Notes under the pieces: generated by a model | Seen by the model: the letters and a program-made list of their open reading frames with translations, nothing else | Told to the model about the DNA's origin: nothing | Database searches by the model: none | Translations under genes and position numbers: made by a program | Shown: in pieces, positions 10,936-22,749 of the stretch | How positions within the stretch are numbered: position 1 is the first letter of the stretch | How the letters are laid out: the number at the start of each line of letters is the position of its first letter | Source: Sceloporus undulatus | Taxonomy: Eukaryota > Chordata > Lepidosauria > Squamata > Phrynosomatidae | Direction: 5' to 3' | Length of the DNA stretch: 64,000 nucleotides | Assembly: GCF_019175285.1 (NCBI RefSeq) | Contig: NC_056527.1 | Coordinates: 53,164,965 to 53,228,964, forward strand

Positions 10936-11251
10936 TTGTGTGATATTATATTACAGCAATGAAACATTTTCAGTTAATGCCCTGTTGTTTTTTTAGGCTA
11001 TTGTAATTGGAAGTCAAATGTATGTAACCTGGGACGTATGACTGCTTCCTGACTAATTATCAAGTCTGCCACCATTGTTAACTTTTGAAAATAATAGGAG
11101 TACATCCTCAACTTATTTTTAGTTTTATAAGATAACCTTTGTATATACCAAGTTCCATGGTTTTGTCACAAGACTTCTTCCTTTTATCATGAGTTCAACC
11201 CCTGCATTTTTAGGAAAAGAAAAAATAATGGTGCTCTACCACTAGGACTAC
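10936..11251 (-). other. GASK1A intron start, downstream of the coding exon
   Basis: Sequence following the exon's splice donor. The reading frame continues only 13 residues past the donor, with no similarity to the family. No further GASK1A exon recognised here or further left. Confidence 0.4.
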
Positions 11252-12667
11252 CTGTAGCAGAAAATCAAAGAGTGCCAGTCTGGCCCATTCTGAATGGAGG
11301 ACAGTCAAACATGGGGGTTTCCCAAGTGATGTTCCAGAACCTTCCATGCCACATTGTTGCTTCAGTAACACCTGATACTGCTCCCATCCTAGAGCAAAAG
11401 AGTTCTGGTCATTATTGGAATCGTTCAGGTGTTGTATATCAGGTACCCACCATACAATGGGCCGAGGGGCACCATTGGTGTACTTGTAGGGTAGCAAGGG
11501 ACTGTTAAATTTCCTGGCCACCACAGGTAGGCTCCGATGGAGCCCTAACACTCTGTCCAAGTGAAAAGCCAGAACCTCATAGAGGTCAGTGGGCCTTTTG
11601 ATTAAACCACAGAGCCCCTCCAAACAGGGACTTTTGGAGTCATGTGAATGGACGTCTTGCTTGGATGAAAGAGCAACTTTAAGTATTTGCCCATGAGCAG
11701 GGATTCTCTCTTTGTTTACCACTGTACCATTGGCCAAAAACTTCATTTTAAGCACATCATCCAAAGTAAACCACGGAAGCATCTTGTCAGGAAACCTCAA
11801 TCTGCCTGCCTTTTTTCCAAAGTGGCCATAATCTTGAGGCTTTTGGCACCACCCTGATTTCTGCAGCCTTTCTACATCCTGTGGATTCCACATGTGAGAT
11901 TTATCCATCCATCCCCAAGCCCCTGTTGTGCTCTGGAAGGGCTGCTTGCCTGAGATAACACCTTTGATCAAATCTGAGGGTTGGCATTCAGTGCCAGCTG
12001 TCTGCACATCTGTTTTACATGGCTCCTGTGGTGCAGTGAGCTGGCTTGCGGAGGTATTATGAAGCAACAAAAGAGATCCAAGCTTTCCATCTCTCAAAGG
12101 AGAAGAGAAAAAGGCCACAGGACTCCGTGGGTTCCAATCCACTTCCTTCCCATTTCTCCAGTGGGGGGAGAAACTAGCATCTTTCCTTGCATTCTTTAGA
12201 GTAAAAGCCCCAAACTCTCTATTCTTTTTGTAGTTAGTCCTGGAGGGATAGTCTTTGTGTTGGAATAGCTGGCTGTGTTCAGAGCTTTTTGATGCAGTGT
12301 TATCTTTTCTAAGCTGCCCATTATCCTTCCTCCTTTCTTGTAAACCCCTGTGATCTGGCCCACCCTGGTTGTTTGGCCTTCTCCTTTGTTTGCAGACAGA
12401 GCTGGGATTTGGTAGGGCTTGTCTTTTCAAAAAGTTGGTCCACTTTCTCTTGCTGAAGTGCCATGCCTGCTGAGCAATGGAGGGGGTAGGGTTTATCCAC
12501 ACCCGCTTAGCAGGAGCAGCTCTCTTGTGTGGCTCATCTCCAGGTAAAAACTGGAAATTAGACTTCTTGTAACTGTTCAGGGATGCAGGAGAGAAACTAG
12601 TAAGAGCAATCACAGACAAGGCAAGCAAGAAGCAGCACCCAGCTGTAGGAGATCTGTTCAGCCTCAT
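11252..12667 (-). CDS. GASK1A: Golgi-associated kinase 1A (FAM198A), large 5' coding exon
   Basis: A 472-codon uninterrupted exon from ATG (12667-12665) to a splice donor (CAG then GTAGTC) after 11252. The non-coding start of the exon reaches 12688, where a pyrimidine-rich acceptor ends in CAG. Residues 9-25 form a hydrophobic signal-anchor (CCFLLALSVIALTSF), fitting a type II Golgi membrane protein. Residues 27-295 are a basic, low-complexity stalk. Residues 296-472 carry the FAM198 homology: 'LPWFTLDDVLKMKFLANG', 'CGLIKRPTDLYEVLAFHLDR', 'LGLHRSLPVVARKF', 'RPIVWWVPDIQHL', 'LALFDFLLQ'. 'ARKF' and 'SPLLPYKY' fit GASK1A better than GASK1B, from memory of both. The family is related to FAM20-type secretory kinases; catalytic activity is not shown here. 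Human GASK1A is about 575 residues, so roughly 100 C-terminal residues in later exons are missing and presumably lie left of the window. The gene is therefore partial in this window, not broken. Confidence 0.9.
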
Positions 12668-12770
12668 TCGATTCCATGTCCGCTGAACCTGTGGAATCAG
12701 AAAAAGGAGATCATGTTTACAGAGGTGACATTCTAGGGATGTTGTTGAAATTTCAATATATAGAAACAAG

Positions 12771-13388
12771 ATGTGTCAGCTAGAAAGGCCAATGCAATTT
12801 TAGGCTGCATGAATAGAAGTATAGTGTCTAGATCAAGGAAAGTAATAGTGCCACTCTATTCTGCTCTGGTCAGGCCCCACCTGGAATATTGTGTCCAGTT
12901 CTGGGCACCACAGTTCAAAAAGGATGTGGAGAAACTGGAGCATGTCCAAAGGAGGGGGACCAAAATGGTGAAGAGTCTGGAAACCATGCCCTATGAGGAA
13001 CGATTTAGGGAGCTGGGTATGTTTAGCCTGGAGAAGAGAAAGTTAAGAGGTGATATGATAGCCCTGTTTAAATATTTGAAGGGATGTCATATTGAGGAGA
13101 AAGCAAGCTTGTTTTTCTGCTGCTCCAGAGACTAGGACCCAGAGCAATGGATGCAAGCTGCAGGAAAAGAGATTCCACCTCAACATTAGGAGGAACTTCC
13201 TGACAGTAAGGGCTATTCAACAGTGGAACACACTCCCTCGGAGTGTAGTGGAGTCTCCTTCCTTGGAAGTCTTTAAAAAGAGGTTGGATGGTGATACTTT
13301 GATTGAGAGTTCCTGCATGGCAGGGGGTTGGACTGGATGGCCCTTGTGTTCTCTTCCAACTCTACGATTCTATGAGTCTATGATTTTA
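12771..13388 (+). mobile_element. CR1 LINE, reverse-transcriptase C-terminal end and 3' terminus
   Basis: Translation gives the CR1 signature '[20 protein letters not shown]' and '[11 protein letters not shown]', followed in another frame by 'HLNIRRNFLTVRAIQQWNTL'. A frameshift near 13130 separates the two. The 3' end finishes in 'tacgattctatgagtctatg', the CR1 terminal repeat. It is 5'-truncated and dead. It lies in the GASK1A intron, antisense to the gene, and its left end is 83 bp from the exon boundary at 12688. Confidence 0.9.
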
Positions 13389-13389
13389 A

Positions 13390-14270
13390 GAGATTAAGTG
13401 CTATGGGTCTCTTGAGACCCATAATGATTCTTTGTGACTTTGGGAGAGATTGGATACATACATAGATATTCTCCATTACACACTGGCTCTATTACCTTAC
13501 CTGTCTTCCCATCTGGCTGCCAGATCTATAAGCCCAGTCCTGAGTCGCCAGCTTTCATGAATCATCTCCAGGCAGGAGATGAAAGTGTGATTTCTCCAGT
13601 TTTGGCAGACTGAATTCCAGGAAAGAGGAAAGGGCTGCATGCAAATCTCCAGTTTAGCTAGTAAAGCAGCAGCTTGCTTCAATTCATTTGTTGCTTCAAC
13701 TTGGAAAGACCTTCCAAGGATCTATGTATTTAGTTTCCTCCTTCCCTCCCAGTTGTTGTAGCACCAGGACTCACCCTCTGCTCTGCACCCACCTTCTGAG
13801 TAGTAGGCTAAGTTAGATATCTCTTATGCCATCATCCCCCTAAGCAAGTGAGATGGAATAATCACCTCATTTCACCTGGATCTGAAAACAGCTCCTTTAG
13901 CTACGATTTCTGTTTTGATTTCCAAACAGAAAAAATATGCTCTCTTTGTGTATGTGCATGTGCACATGCACTTCTGCAAAATGACAAGCCGTGAACAACT
14001 GTGGTTGTACCTCATGAAGAACGTTTAATGAAATTCCCATGGGCTGACCCTAGGACTCAAGTTTAGGCCCAGAAACGTCAGGGTCTAGGATGATCTTGAA
14101 GTGGCAACCCTATCCTATCATATCCATCTATGGGCATAAGATTTGACTAAAAGAGGTCCATGTAAGGCCCAGCACATGCAAACCCAGATCACATCAATAT
14201 CCAATGGCACCAGTGGTGAAATCAGCATACAACATGGGCAAGAGAGGAAAGCTGCCCATCTTGCAGTGTA
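13390..14270. other. Stretch without a recognised gene
   Basis: Presumed intron or 5' flank of GASK1A. No domain, RNA gene or clear repeat seen. Confidence 0.3.
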
Positions 14271-14277
14271 CAACATC

Positions 14278-15025
14278 TATTATTATTATTATTATTATTA
14301 TTATTTCTTGCCCTTTTCCCAGAACTGAGACTCAGAGTGGCTTATAAGATTAAAAACACAGAAAAATATTACACTAAAACAGAATTAAACCACTACAATA
14401 TTAAAATAGGTTGCATAAAAAAGAATAAAATACCTGGTGGCGCAGTGGTTAAATGCCTGTACTGCAGCCATTCACTCAAAACCACAAGGTTGCGAGTTCA
14501 AGACCAGCAAAATGGCCCAAGCTCGACTCAGGCTTGCATCCTTCCGAGGTCGCTAAAATGAGTACCCAGACTGTTGGGGGGCAAATTAGCTTACTTGCTA
14601 ATTAGCTTACTTGCTGTTCACCGCTATGATCTTTGGAATAGCGGTATATAAATAAAACAAAACAAACAAATTATAAAATATAGTTAAAAAGATAAAAGTG
14701 TTTAAAAATACATTTAAAAGAATGCAACACCCAGCCCATTCTTTAAAAAACATCTGTTTCAAATGCCTATCTGAACAGCAGTCTTAGCCTGACAGCGGAA
14801 GGGAATTCTAGAATCTAGTGGCAGCCATGGAAGAGGCCCTCTCTCATGTCCCCACCAACTATGCTTGTGATGGTGGTGGGACGGAGAGAAAGGCCTGCCC
14901 TGAGGATCTCAGAGCTCAGGCCGGCTCGTATAGGGAGATACGGTCTGCCAAATAGCCTGGAACTGAGCCATATAGGGCTTTATAGGTCATAACCAGCACT
15001 TTAAATCCATTCTAGTTCTCTGGTT
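14278..15025 (-). mobile_element. L2-like LINE fragment, reverse, with a nested SINE
   Basis: The left end has an ATT microsatellite (14278-14306) and 'ccagaactgagactcagagt', the complement of the L2 tail. The right part has 'ggaattctagaatctagtgg', 'gagccatatagggctttata', the complement of the L2 coding end. The two halves are split by a SINE at about 14432-14655. Confidence 0.6.
14432..14655 (+). mobile_element. tRNA-derived SINE of a second family
   Basis: The head is 'ggtggcgcagtggttaaatg' with a B-box-like 'ggttgcgagttcaagac'. The tail is 'ctttggaatagcggtatata' plus an A-rich end. It differs from the ACA-tailed family. A 16-bp stretch (aattagcttacttgct) is duplicated in tandem near 14585-14615. 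Confidence 0.7.
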
Positions 15026-15066
15026 CTTGTTATAGGAAGCAAGATGCTTGTCGACCATGGGATTCG

Positions 15067-15190
15067 GATCCCCCTTTCGTTAGATACAATGAATGGTGTG
15101 TGCTGCTGCGCCGTCGCACCCAAACCCCATTATAATGGTAGCACTTAGTCTGGACCCCCCCCCCCTCCCAAAATCCTGGCTATATCCCTG
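15067..15190 (-). mobile_element. hAT-like MITE, copy of the 26358 element
   Basis: Complementary to 26358-26515 over most of its length ('ccattataatggtagcactt', 'ttagatacaatgaatggtgt'). It ends 'tggctatatccctg', matching the terminus of that element. Confidence 0.65.
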
Positions 15191-15194
15191 CTGC

Positions 15195-18140
15195 CACTGT
15201 GTGAAACAGAATCCTGGCTTTTGGTCCATTCTTTTCATGGATGTTGATGTGAAACAAATGTGGCAGATGGTAGGTGCCGCCATTCTAATGTTTGCTTCAT
15301 TTAAATCATAAATGAAACTTCAGTCAAGACAACGCTGGGTAAATTTCCTACTTTTCTATATTTTTGAAATTACACCATGGCCCACAGGCAGGGAGACCAT
15401 CTATCACATCCAGAACACTCTCTTTTTTTGTTATTTTTATTCATAACAGTCTGAGAACACAATTGGAAAATTCTGTCAACAATACTTGCTTGGAACTGTC
15501 CCTGGGACCAATGCTGCCTGATTATTATGGTCCTTTGTCCCTCTTTCATGATGTGCCCAAGAAATTCTGGGTTGGCATATCATGTAAGGAAAAACATATC
15601 CCCCTTGTTTGTCAAGCAAGTTTTGGTTCAACCAGGCATGCATGCACTCTACCTTCTAGGGCATTGGTCAGCATTACTCTATATAAGCATTACTCTAAAA
15701 CTGCTTATAATTGGATCCAGAAAATCTTACAAATTCTAGACAATAGATACATAGAAATGGGAAAATAAGTGTCCATATACTGTATGTATATACTGAGCCT
15801 TCTCTTCTTCCTCACAAGAATGGTGTTATAGCTTGGGCTGCCACCAGATGAACTGTACCCTCCATCATGCACAGAGGAGCTTATTCCACTAACAAATAAG
15901 CACAGATGTATCTTTGCCAGCACTTTTTCAAAGTCAGGGAGCTTCTGACTTCAAAAACTGTCCGGCTGAGCGAGGCTTCAACCCGGGATGCATCTGGGTG
16001 GTGGCATCCTGGCTAAATAGGCAGCAATTTAGGTATGATTACATCTGGGGGCATCCCGGATCCTGAATTCAAGCCAGAAGAGGTAAAATGACTTATTTGT
16101 TAATGGGATAAGCTCCAGAGTTCAGGCCCTAGGTCTGATTTGCCCCATCATAACTTAGGTATGCTGCATGGTTATTATGTAAGGCATGGGGTGATTACAT
16201 TTATTAGAAGCCAAGCAAAGTCATTTTAAGGACAGGGACAGAACAATTGTTAAAGCAATTTGTAACCTTCCAGATATTGCTGGACTAAAGCTCCCATCAT
16301 CCCTAGCTTTGCCTTACTGGCTAGACATAATGAGAGCTGGAGTGGAAGGGATCTTGAAGGCCCCAGGTGGGGCATGACTGGATGAATACATGCATATGCA
16401 GGTATGTCTGCTCAGAGAAGTTGTTTTGTTTTGCAGAAGAGTTAAGCAAAAGGCTTGATTCTTCAAAGGCAGTACCATGCAGAGTGTATTACCAGAGATT
16501 ACAAAAGCTTGGATGATATCTTCCCACAGTGCAAGTAGCTCCTAGGTGGTTTTTATCTACCTTATTCATAATAGGCATATTGTGGAGGGGTGAAGATTTC
16601 CACAAATAAACTCTTATGCGATCTGTGACAAGGCTCACCTGATTGCCATGGAGACAATCTCTCTTATCCTGTTTATTCAAAAACTCAGAAATATAGTTTA
16701 AAAGAAAACCACAGCCAGTGGCAAACTTATAGTTTGTGTGGGAGGGAGCTGACTACAACAGCCCCAAAGCTGTCAGGAGAACAATCCACTGTACCACCCC
16801 TGGAGGGAACAACCACCCACTTAAAAACACCAGATGTCTGAAAACTACTTACTACTCAGTCACCACTTGTTATCCTTTCAAAATGGCTTTGTAAAATTGT
16901 GAGTGCCAAAAATTAAGTTTACAGAGTATGAATATACTCTCTAACTGCCCAGATTGCACAGTGACAGTTCTGAATCTCTGTCACCTCACTTTTTCAGATG
17001 TTTTTAAAATGTCCCAATTTCTCTTTCCTCCTCCCACTTTTCCCTTTGTTCTCAGCTTGCTTCCATTGGTGCAAAATGAGTTTAAAGTACAAATGTAGTT
17101 TACACTCAGTTAACTCAGCAGGAAGGAGTGGAGAGGAAGGGGCAGAATCTTGTTCTTTCCAGCAGGCTCAAGGCAAAAGCAAACTGCTGCAGCCTCTCCT
17201 AGCTTATGTATTCTTCCTCAGTAATAAATATTGCTGTCTTGACCACACTCTGATATTCCCATTTTTATCTATGAAATGTTGGAGGCCATATATGACTGGG
17301 TAAACTGCATAAACATGATTGGGGCTCATTATGCTTCCATATGATTTGAGGACAGGTTAGATACGTATCTGGATTTGCTCTGCTACAAATTTTGCTTCCG
17401 TGTTACATGGACGTAACTTCCATTACACTTTGTGGTGCTTACTTCTGACTCCATGATTTCAACTTGTAAAGCACAATAAGCTATAACAAAAAAGCTTTCA
17501 CCAACCTAAATGCATCTACAAGGCTTTTAATTGCCAAATAACTGTGGCAAAGAAGTGCTGCCATTCAATGTGGTAACATGAAGTAAAGGCCCCATCGAAG
17601 AGGAGGGAACAAGTATTTTGGGTCCATGCTTGATTATTTTTCTCATTCTCTAAGCTAGCCTTTTACTAGCAGCTAGAAATCTTGATGCCTCATTATCCCT
17701 TCATTCGCATGTCAGCCCAAGGAGGATCCATGACATCTACTGACATTTGAGTAGATATCATCATCACTCCCATTCTTTTACAAACATGTTCTGGAACTGT
17801 GCCATCCCTATACACATTACCTCTCCAACACATCATTGCTTCTACAGCAATAATGATGCCATAAAACATGCCTTAGATTGAAAAATAATGCCATCATCCA
17901 TTTCTCCTGCAGGGCAATCCTCATTATCCTTAATTCTGTCACAATTTAGTTGAATAAGAAACTATGGGGAATCAGGAAACCAACAGGGATACACAAGCAA
18001 ACAGAATTTTGTTTTCATCTTCCTGTACATGTGTTGAAGAACACAGTGGGTTCTATTTGCAAAGGATTTAGTTATGTTTATGGCAGGCAAGGAAGATGCA
18101 TACGACCAACAGTGCCTAGGAACACAGTCGCTTATAACAT
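15195..18140. other. Long stretch without a recognised gene
   Basis: Open frames (for example 15364-15768 and 16998-17303) show no known domain or splice structure. A short 'cttccagatattgctggact' block at 16260-16375 resembles the hAT-like family at 18147. Nothing else assigned. Confidence 0.3.
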
Positions 18141-18146
18141 TAGCAA

Positions 18147-18400
18147 TTTAGATTGGGGTGGGCAAACATGGCCCTCCAGATGTTTTGGATTACAAGTTCC
18201 ACTGTCCTTAGGTTGACAATCAAAGACACTATATAGATGAAGAGCAGGTCCTCTAGGCATACTACAACCCACGTTAGCTTTTGCTAGCATACCCAGTAGC
18301 AAGGGAAACTTAGAGGTGGAAGCAGGACTGCATAGTATAGCCAGTGGTAAGGAATTTTGGAAGTTGTAGTCCAACAACATCTGGGGGCATTAGTGTAAGG
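18147..18400. mobile_element. hAT-like repeat, 'CCTCCAGATGTT' family
   Basis: Left end 'ggggtgggcaaacatggccc' with 'tccagatgttttggattaca'. Right end contains the inverted 'gtagtccaacaacatctggg'. This is a common vertebrate non-autonomous hAT arrangement. Limits approximate. Confidence 0.55.
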
Positions 18401-18545
18401 TCTGAAATAGCTCAAGTAAATACAAACAGTATACTCGTAGTATGATTATCCTGAACATGAGAGGAGTGGACCAAGCAGACACAAGAGGGGTCAGTTGTGT
18501 TCCCACCTCTATACATATTCATAGTAACTTCTTTACTATGCTTCT

Positions 18546-18775
18546 TGTTGTTGCTGCTGTTATGAGTCTTCAAGTAAACTCTGATTTATGGCAACCTTAA
18601 CATGGGATTTTCATGACAAGATTTGTTCACAGGAAATTTGCCATTGCTTTCCTTTAAAGTAACTTGCCAAAGATTGTCCTAGCTGGTTTCCAGCTGGTTT
18701 CCATTGTTGAATGAATATTTGAACCCTGGACTCCTGGAGTCTAAGTTCACTACATCACACTGGCTCTTGTACTTC
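18546..18775 (-). mobile_element. tRNA-derived SINE, reverse orientation
   Basis: Begins 'gttgttgctgctgttatgag' (tail complement) and continues through 'tttgccattgctttccttta'. It ends with the head complement 'ctacatcacactggctc'. Near full length. Confidence 0.75.
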
Positions 18776-18779
18776 CTTT

Positions 18780-20130
18780 TACTCCATTTCCAAAAACCAA
18801 CATGCTTTATGCAGCTATGCACATGTTTTCCAGGTGTCTTCTGTTGCTACAGCTAAAAACATACAAGAAGCCTTGATAAAAGATCTCCCCATCCCCATCT
18901 TGGTTTGCTATTGAGAAACCTGGACTTCTGCCTTCCCATTACTAATTTGGTTCAGAATATTTGTATGTGGTTATATAGCAGCAGTGGCTTCGTATGTGCT
19001 CAGCAAATAGAAATTTTGCCTAACATAACTTCCTTGTAAATTCTGGTAAGAGAGCAGGGAGAAACTGTGTATTATTTCCCTTGATGCTCAGAACACAACC
19101 ATGAAACTGTAGGAAGGGATTATCCTTTCCACACTGGCTGTTACAGTCTGTTGGCCATAAAAGCTTCTTTAATGAAACAGATAAACAACAGTTTCCTTGG
19201 GGCACTTTGGTTAGAAACCTGTTAGTGGGCTATACTGGCATAAGTCCCAGTTATGTCAGCGTTGTAAGTACTTTTGAAAACATTGCACAAGGAGATACCC
19301 AACACTTCCTTGTGCAATGCCTTTGCTTCAAATATGGCTGGGACTTCCCTCCCTTATTATTGTATTTTCTTTTATTTTAATACTTAAGTAGATGCCAACA
19401 GGTCTGGGGAAAAATTAGTTTTACAAATATGCTAGCTTCGGGTTTATTTATGAGCGTTGGACAGTGTTTGGGAATTCCCACCTTCCTGACCTGAGGAATG
19501 AATCAGATTTCCCTGCCTAAGACTTCTGCTAAGCACAGACAGAAGAGACTGTGCTCACCAAAAAGTATGGAACACAATAGAAGCCTCTGCACAGAGGGTT
19601 TAGGACTTCACTCTGCTGTCTTGAATTATATTCAAGTTATGTGAGACTCATGTTGTGGTACCATGAATCTTATAATCTGACCTTCATGAACTCTGGAATA
19701 ACATCAGTACCTTATTTTCTCCATCTGTACCTTTTACTCCTCTAGGTCCCTCTTTATTATTATTATACATTCTATCCATGACTTCTGCTGTAAACTTTGT
19801 CTCGCATCATGAAAAAAATAGAACTAACATAAATTATGGAGAGGGGCCATGCCAAAAATCTGCTATTAATTTCCTTGTCTGCTTTTCCTTCAGTCTCCGT
19901 AGAGGCTGGGACATCCTTCATTTTCTAAATTATACATACATCACCAAACCCGTGTCTACATTTGCCTGTTTCTTCATAGGACAATGAAGGGCATGATTTC
20001 ATAAGCATGGCCTAGAAAGTGCCATGAATGCCATGCAGCAGAAGAATGAATGGCTCAGTTACTCTTGAGGAGAACAGAGAAGGCATCCAGCTTACTTTTG
20101 CATGTACAGACTAGAGCTCCTCCCCCCCCG
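18780..20130. other. Stretch without a recognised gene
   Basis: Nothing coding recognised. A 13-bp perfect inverted repeat with a 13-nt loop lies at 19281-19319 (cattgcacaagga and its complement). Confidence 0.3.
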
Positions 20131-20135
20131 CCCCT

Positions 20136-20136
<1 letters not shown>

Positions 20137-20180
<44 letters not shown>
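20137..20180. repeat. (CA)n microsatellite
   Basis: About 22 uninterrupted CA units. Confidence 0.98.
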
Positions 20181-20183
<3 letters not shown>

Positions 20184-20299
20184 ATCAAGCACATGTAACT
20201 CATCTTCTCCAGCAGATCTGGCATGTGTGTGTGAGAGAGAGGCACCAGAGTAGTTGGCCTCCTTGCTTCTAGTTTCAGGGAGGCCCACTCAGCTGTTAC

Positions 20300-21060
20300 A
20301 CATATTTTTAGCCAGTTATTTATTCCCCACCTTCTCCCAGAAATGGGATTAAAAAGCAATTTACAATAAAACAGAGATAAATGGGGGGGGGGGGGGACAC
20401 AAAATTAGTGTTAACACAAAATTACGTTGGATGTAAAATTTTGTTGTTGTTGTGGTTGTTGTGTTGTTTTCAACTTATGGTGGCACTATCATGGGGTTTT
20501 CTTGGCACGTTTCTTTGGAGGTGGTTTGCCATTGCCATCCTCTGAGGCAGAGAGTGTGACTTGGCCAAGGTCACCGGGTAGGTGGCCCAATATATGGCTG
20601 AGCTGGGATTAAGTACCATTTAAACTTATCAATTGAAAAGGCAAGAAATAAAAATAGTGCAATACACTATTAAATCCCTTTCCATTAAAAAAGAGTCCAT
20701 TCCTGAAAGCTTGCCTGAATAAAAAGGCTTCACTTGGCAAAGCAGTACAACAAAGAGAGAGCCAATGAAGCCTCCTTTGCAATTGAGTTCCAGAGCTTGG
20801 GACAGCCACCAAGAAGGCTCACTTCAATGTTTCCATCAGATGTGCCTGTGAATGTAGTGGATGGAGAGAAAGGTCTTCCAGAAAGACCTCAAATTCTGGG
20901 CTGGCTCATATGGGAGAATACAGTCCTGCAGAAGCTCTGGACCTAAAGGTCCCACATATGAAGATCTCCTTGCACCAAACTGCAAAACCCTATAAGAGGC
21001 TTAATATGGGACATTGTGCAGATAGATGGATTTCCATATCATGATTTTGAGCATGCTCCC
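20300..21060 (-). mobile_element. L2-like LINE fragment, reverse, with a nested SINE
   Basis: 'cccaccttctcccagaaatg' at the left is the L2 tail complement. 'ttgagttccagagcttggga' and 'gctggctcatatgggaga' at the right match the L2 coding end complement, as in 14740-15025. A reverse SINE (20440-20606) separates the parts. Confidence 0.6.
20440..20606 (-). mobile_element. tRNA-derived SINE, reverse orientation, partial
   Basis: TTG-rich complement of the ACA tail, then 'tcatggggttttcttggcac', 'tttgccattgccatcctctg', 'gtgacttggccaaggtcac'. Confidence 0.7.
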
Positions 21061-21659
21061 CTTTGGATCATGGCCACCAGCCTTTGTACTCAACTGTCAG
21101 ACCAGCAGCCTTTCTACTTAAGGTTGCGGATAAATATTTGAACCTGTCTTGAAAAGTGACAGTTTTGTAACCAAAACCAAGAGTCTCATTAATGCAAATT
21201 CTGAATTCAAGTAACTGTGGTTCTGCAAAACATTTTAAAGTCTGGAAAATGAGAAAGAGAGGCACTTCAGATAATCGACAGTGAAATTTGAATATTATTC
21301 ATGTGATCTAACTAAAAATGTTCCCTGCATGTGTTAAATCCTGATAGAAACAGCTGCCTAATGGAAAGACATAGATACAAACAATTAGAGTCCATACCCC
21401 TACTCTGCCCTCAGTTTCACTTTTCCGTTGGTTGCTTTTTTACTTTAAATAGCTATGTCTCTGATTACAAAGCTGAAGGCAACAAGAACATTTTAAACAC
21501 CTCTCTAAATGTTAATGTGGTATTCTAGTGTTATCACTGCCCATATATACATTTCTTTTACATGGGTAATGAAGACATAGAAATAATTTAACGTTATCTC
21601 TCTATACCATGACCCAGCCATTAATCAAAATGGTGACTGTAGTCAAAATATCAGGAGAG

Positions 21660-21988
21660 CAGGACTGCTGCCACACTGCAGAAATAAAGCACTTTGACCT
21701 TATTTTAACTTCTATGGTTCATAGAATCATAGAATTATAGAATCATAGAGTTGGAAGAGACCACTAGGGCCATCCAGTCCAACCCCCTGCCATGCAGGAA
21801 ATCCAAATCAAAGCATCCCTGACAGATGGCCATCCAGCCTCTGTTTAAGTTCCAGTGCTATGGAATTCTGAAATTTTAATCTGATGAGCTCTCTAACAGG
21901 GAAGGCTAAATATCTCACAAAACTACAAATCCCAGAATTCCATAGTATTGAGTCATGGCAATTAAAGAGGTGTCAAACATTATTTAGG
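21660..21988. mobile_element. Palindromic MITE interrupted by a CR1 end
   Basis: Left end 'ccacactgcagaaataaagc', right part 'aaactacaaatcccagaatt' and 'ggcaattaaagaggtgtcaa'. This is the same family as 51850-52068 and 60443-60665. A CR1 3' end splits it at 21719-21849. Confidence 0.65.
21719..21849 (-). mobile_element. CR1 LINE 3' end, reverse
   Basis: Starts with the complement of the CR1 terminal repeats ('catagaatcatagaattata'), then 'ttggaagagaccactagggc' and 'aaccccctgccatgcaggaa'. Nested in the MITE above. Confidence 0.85.
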
Positions 21989-22074
21989 CAATGTTGCAGC
22001 AGCCTAAGACTTGGAAAGTCAACCGTGAAGGAACAAGGTAAGATCCACAAGTGTAAAGATATATCAATAGAAAC

Positions 22075-22745
22075 CAAAGTCAATCATCCATGCCACTGTA
22101 TTTCTGATTTCTATGTATGATTGTAAAAACTGGAGAGTGAAGAAAGCTGATAGGAAGAAATTCAACTCATTTGAAATGTGATGCTAATGAAGAATTCTAC
22201 AGGTATCATGGACCACTAAAAAGACAAGTAAATGGGTTCTACAGCAAATCAGGCCTGAATGCTCACTAGAAACCAAGATGGTTAAACTGAGGCTGTTGTA
22301 TTTTGGACATATCATGAGATGATATGACTCACCAGAAAGGACTATGGTGCCTGGCCACATAGTAGGGTTGTGTGGGGGCGGAGCAACCGCATGCCCTGCA
22401 ACCCTAATACGTGGCAGTGGCGTAATAATGGTGGCGCCCTGTATAGATAGGCGCTACCATTGTTACGTAAGCGCTGCATGGCTTTTAACGGGTTCTTTTT
22501 CCACTGGAGGGAAGCCATGCGGTTTGGCAGCTGCGGCTTCCCTCCAGAAGAAAAAGAGGCGCAGGCTGGCCACCGTTTTTCGGCGGTCTGTACTGCACAT
22601 ATATTACCTGGTAAAATGTCCACACTACAAATGGATAGATCCAATCAAGGAAGCCACAGTCCTGAGTTTGCAAGATCTGAGCAGGGCAGCTGGTGGTCAT
22701 GGCTCTTGGAGGTCTCTTATTCGTACGGTTGCCATAAGCCAAAGT
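22075..22745 (+). mobile_element. RTE/BovB-like LINE end, interrupted by a GC-rich insertion
   Basis: Left part: 'aaccaagatggttaaactga', 'ttttggacatatcatgagat'. Right part: 'atggatagatccaatcaagg', 'gatctgagcagggcagctgg', 'cggttgccataagcc'. This is the C-terminal region of BovB-like reverse transcriptases (GHIMR, GRP.RW, LQDLSRA in relatives). The two halves are separated by the insertion at 22355-22606. Frames are broken. Confidence 0.7.
22355..22606. mobile_element. GC-rich inserted element flanked by CCTGG
   Basis: A 252-bp CpG-rich segment lying inside the BovB copy. CCTGG is present at both edges (22350-22354 and 22607-22611), and removing the insertion restores the expected LINE order. 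No clear terminal inverted repeats, so the class is unknown. Confidence 0.55.
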
Positions 22746-22749
22746 CAAA

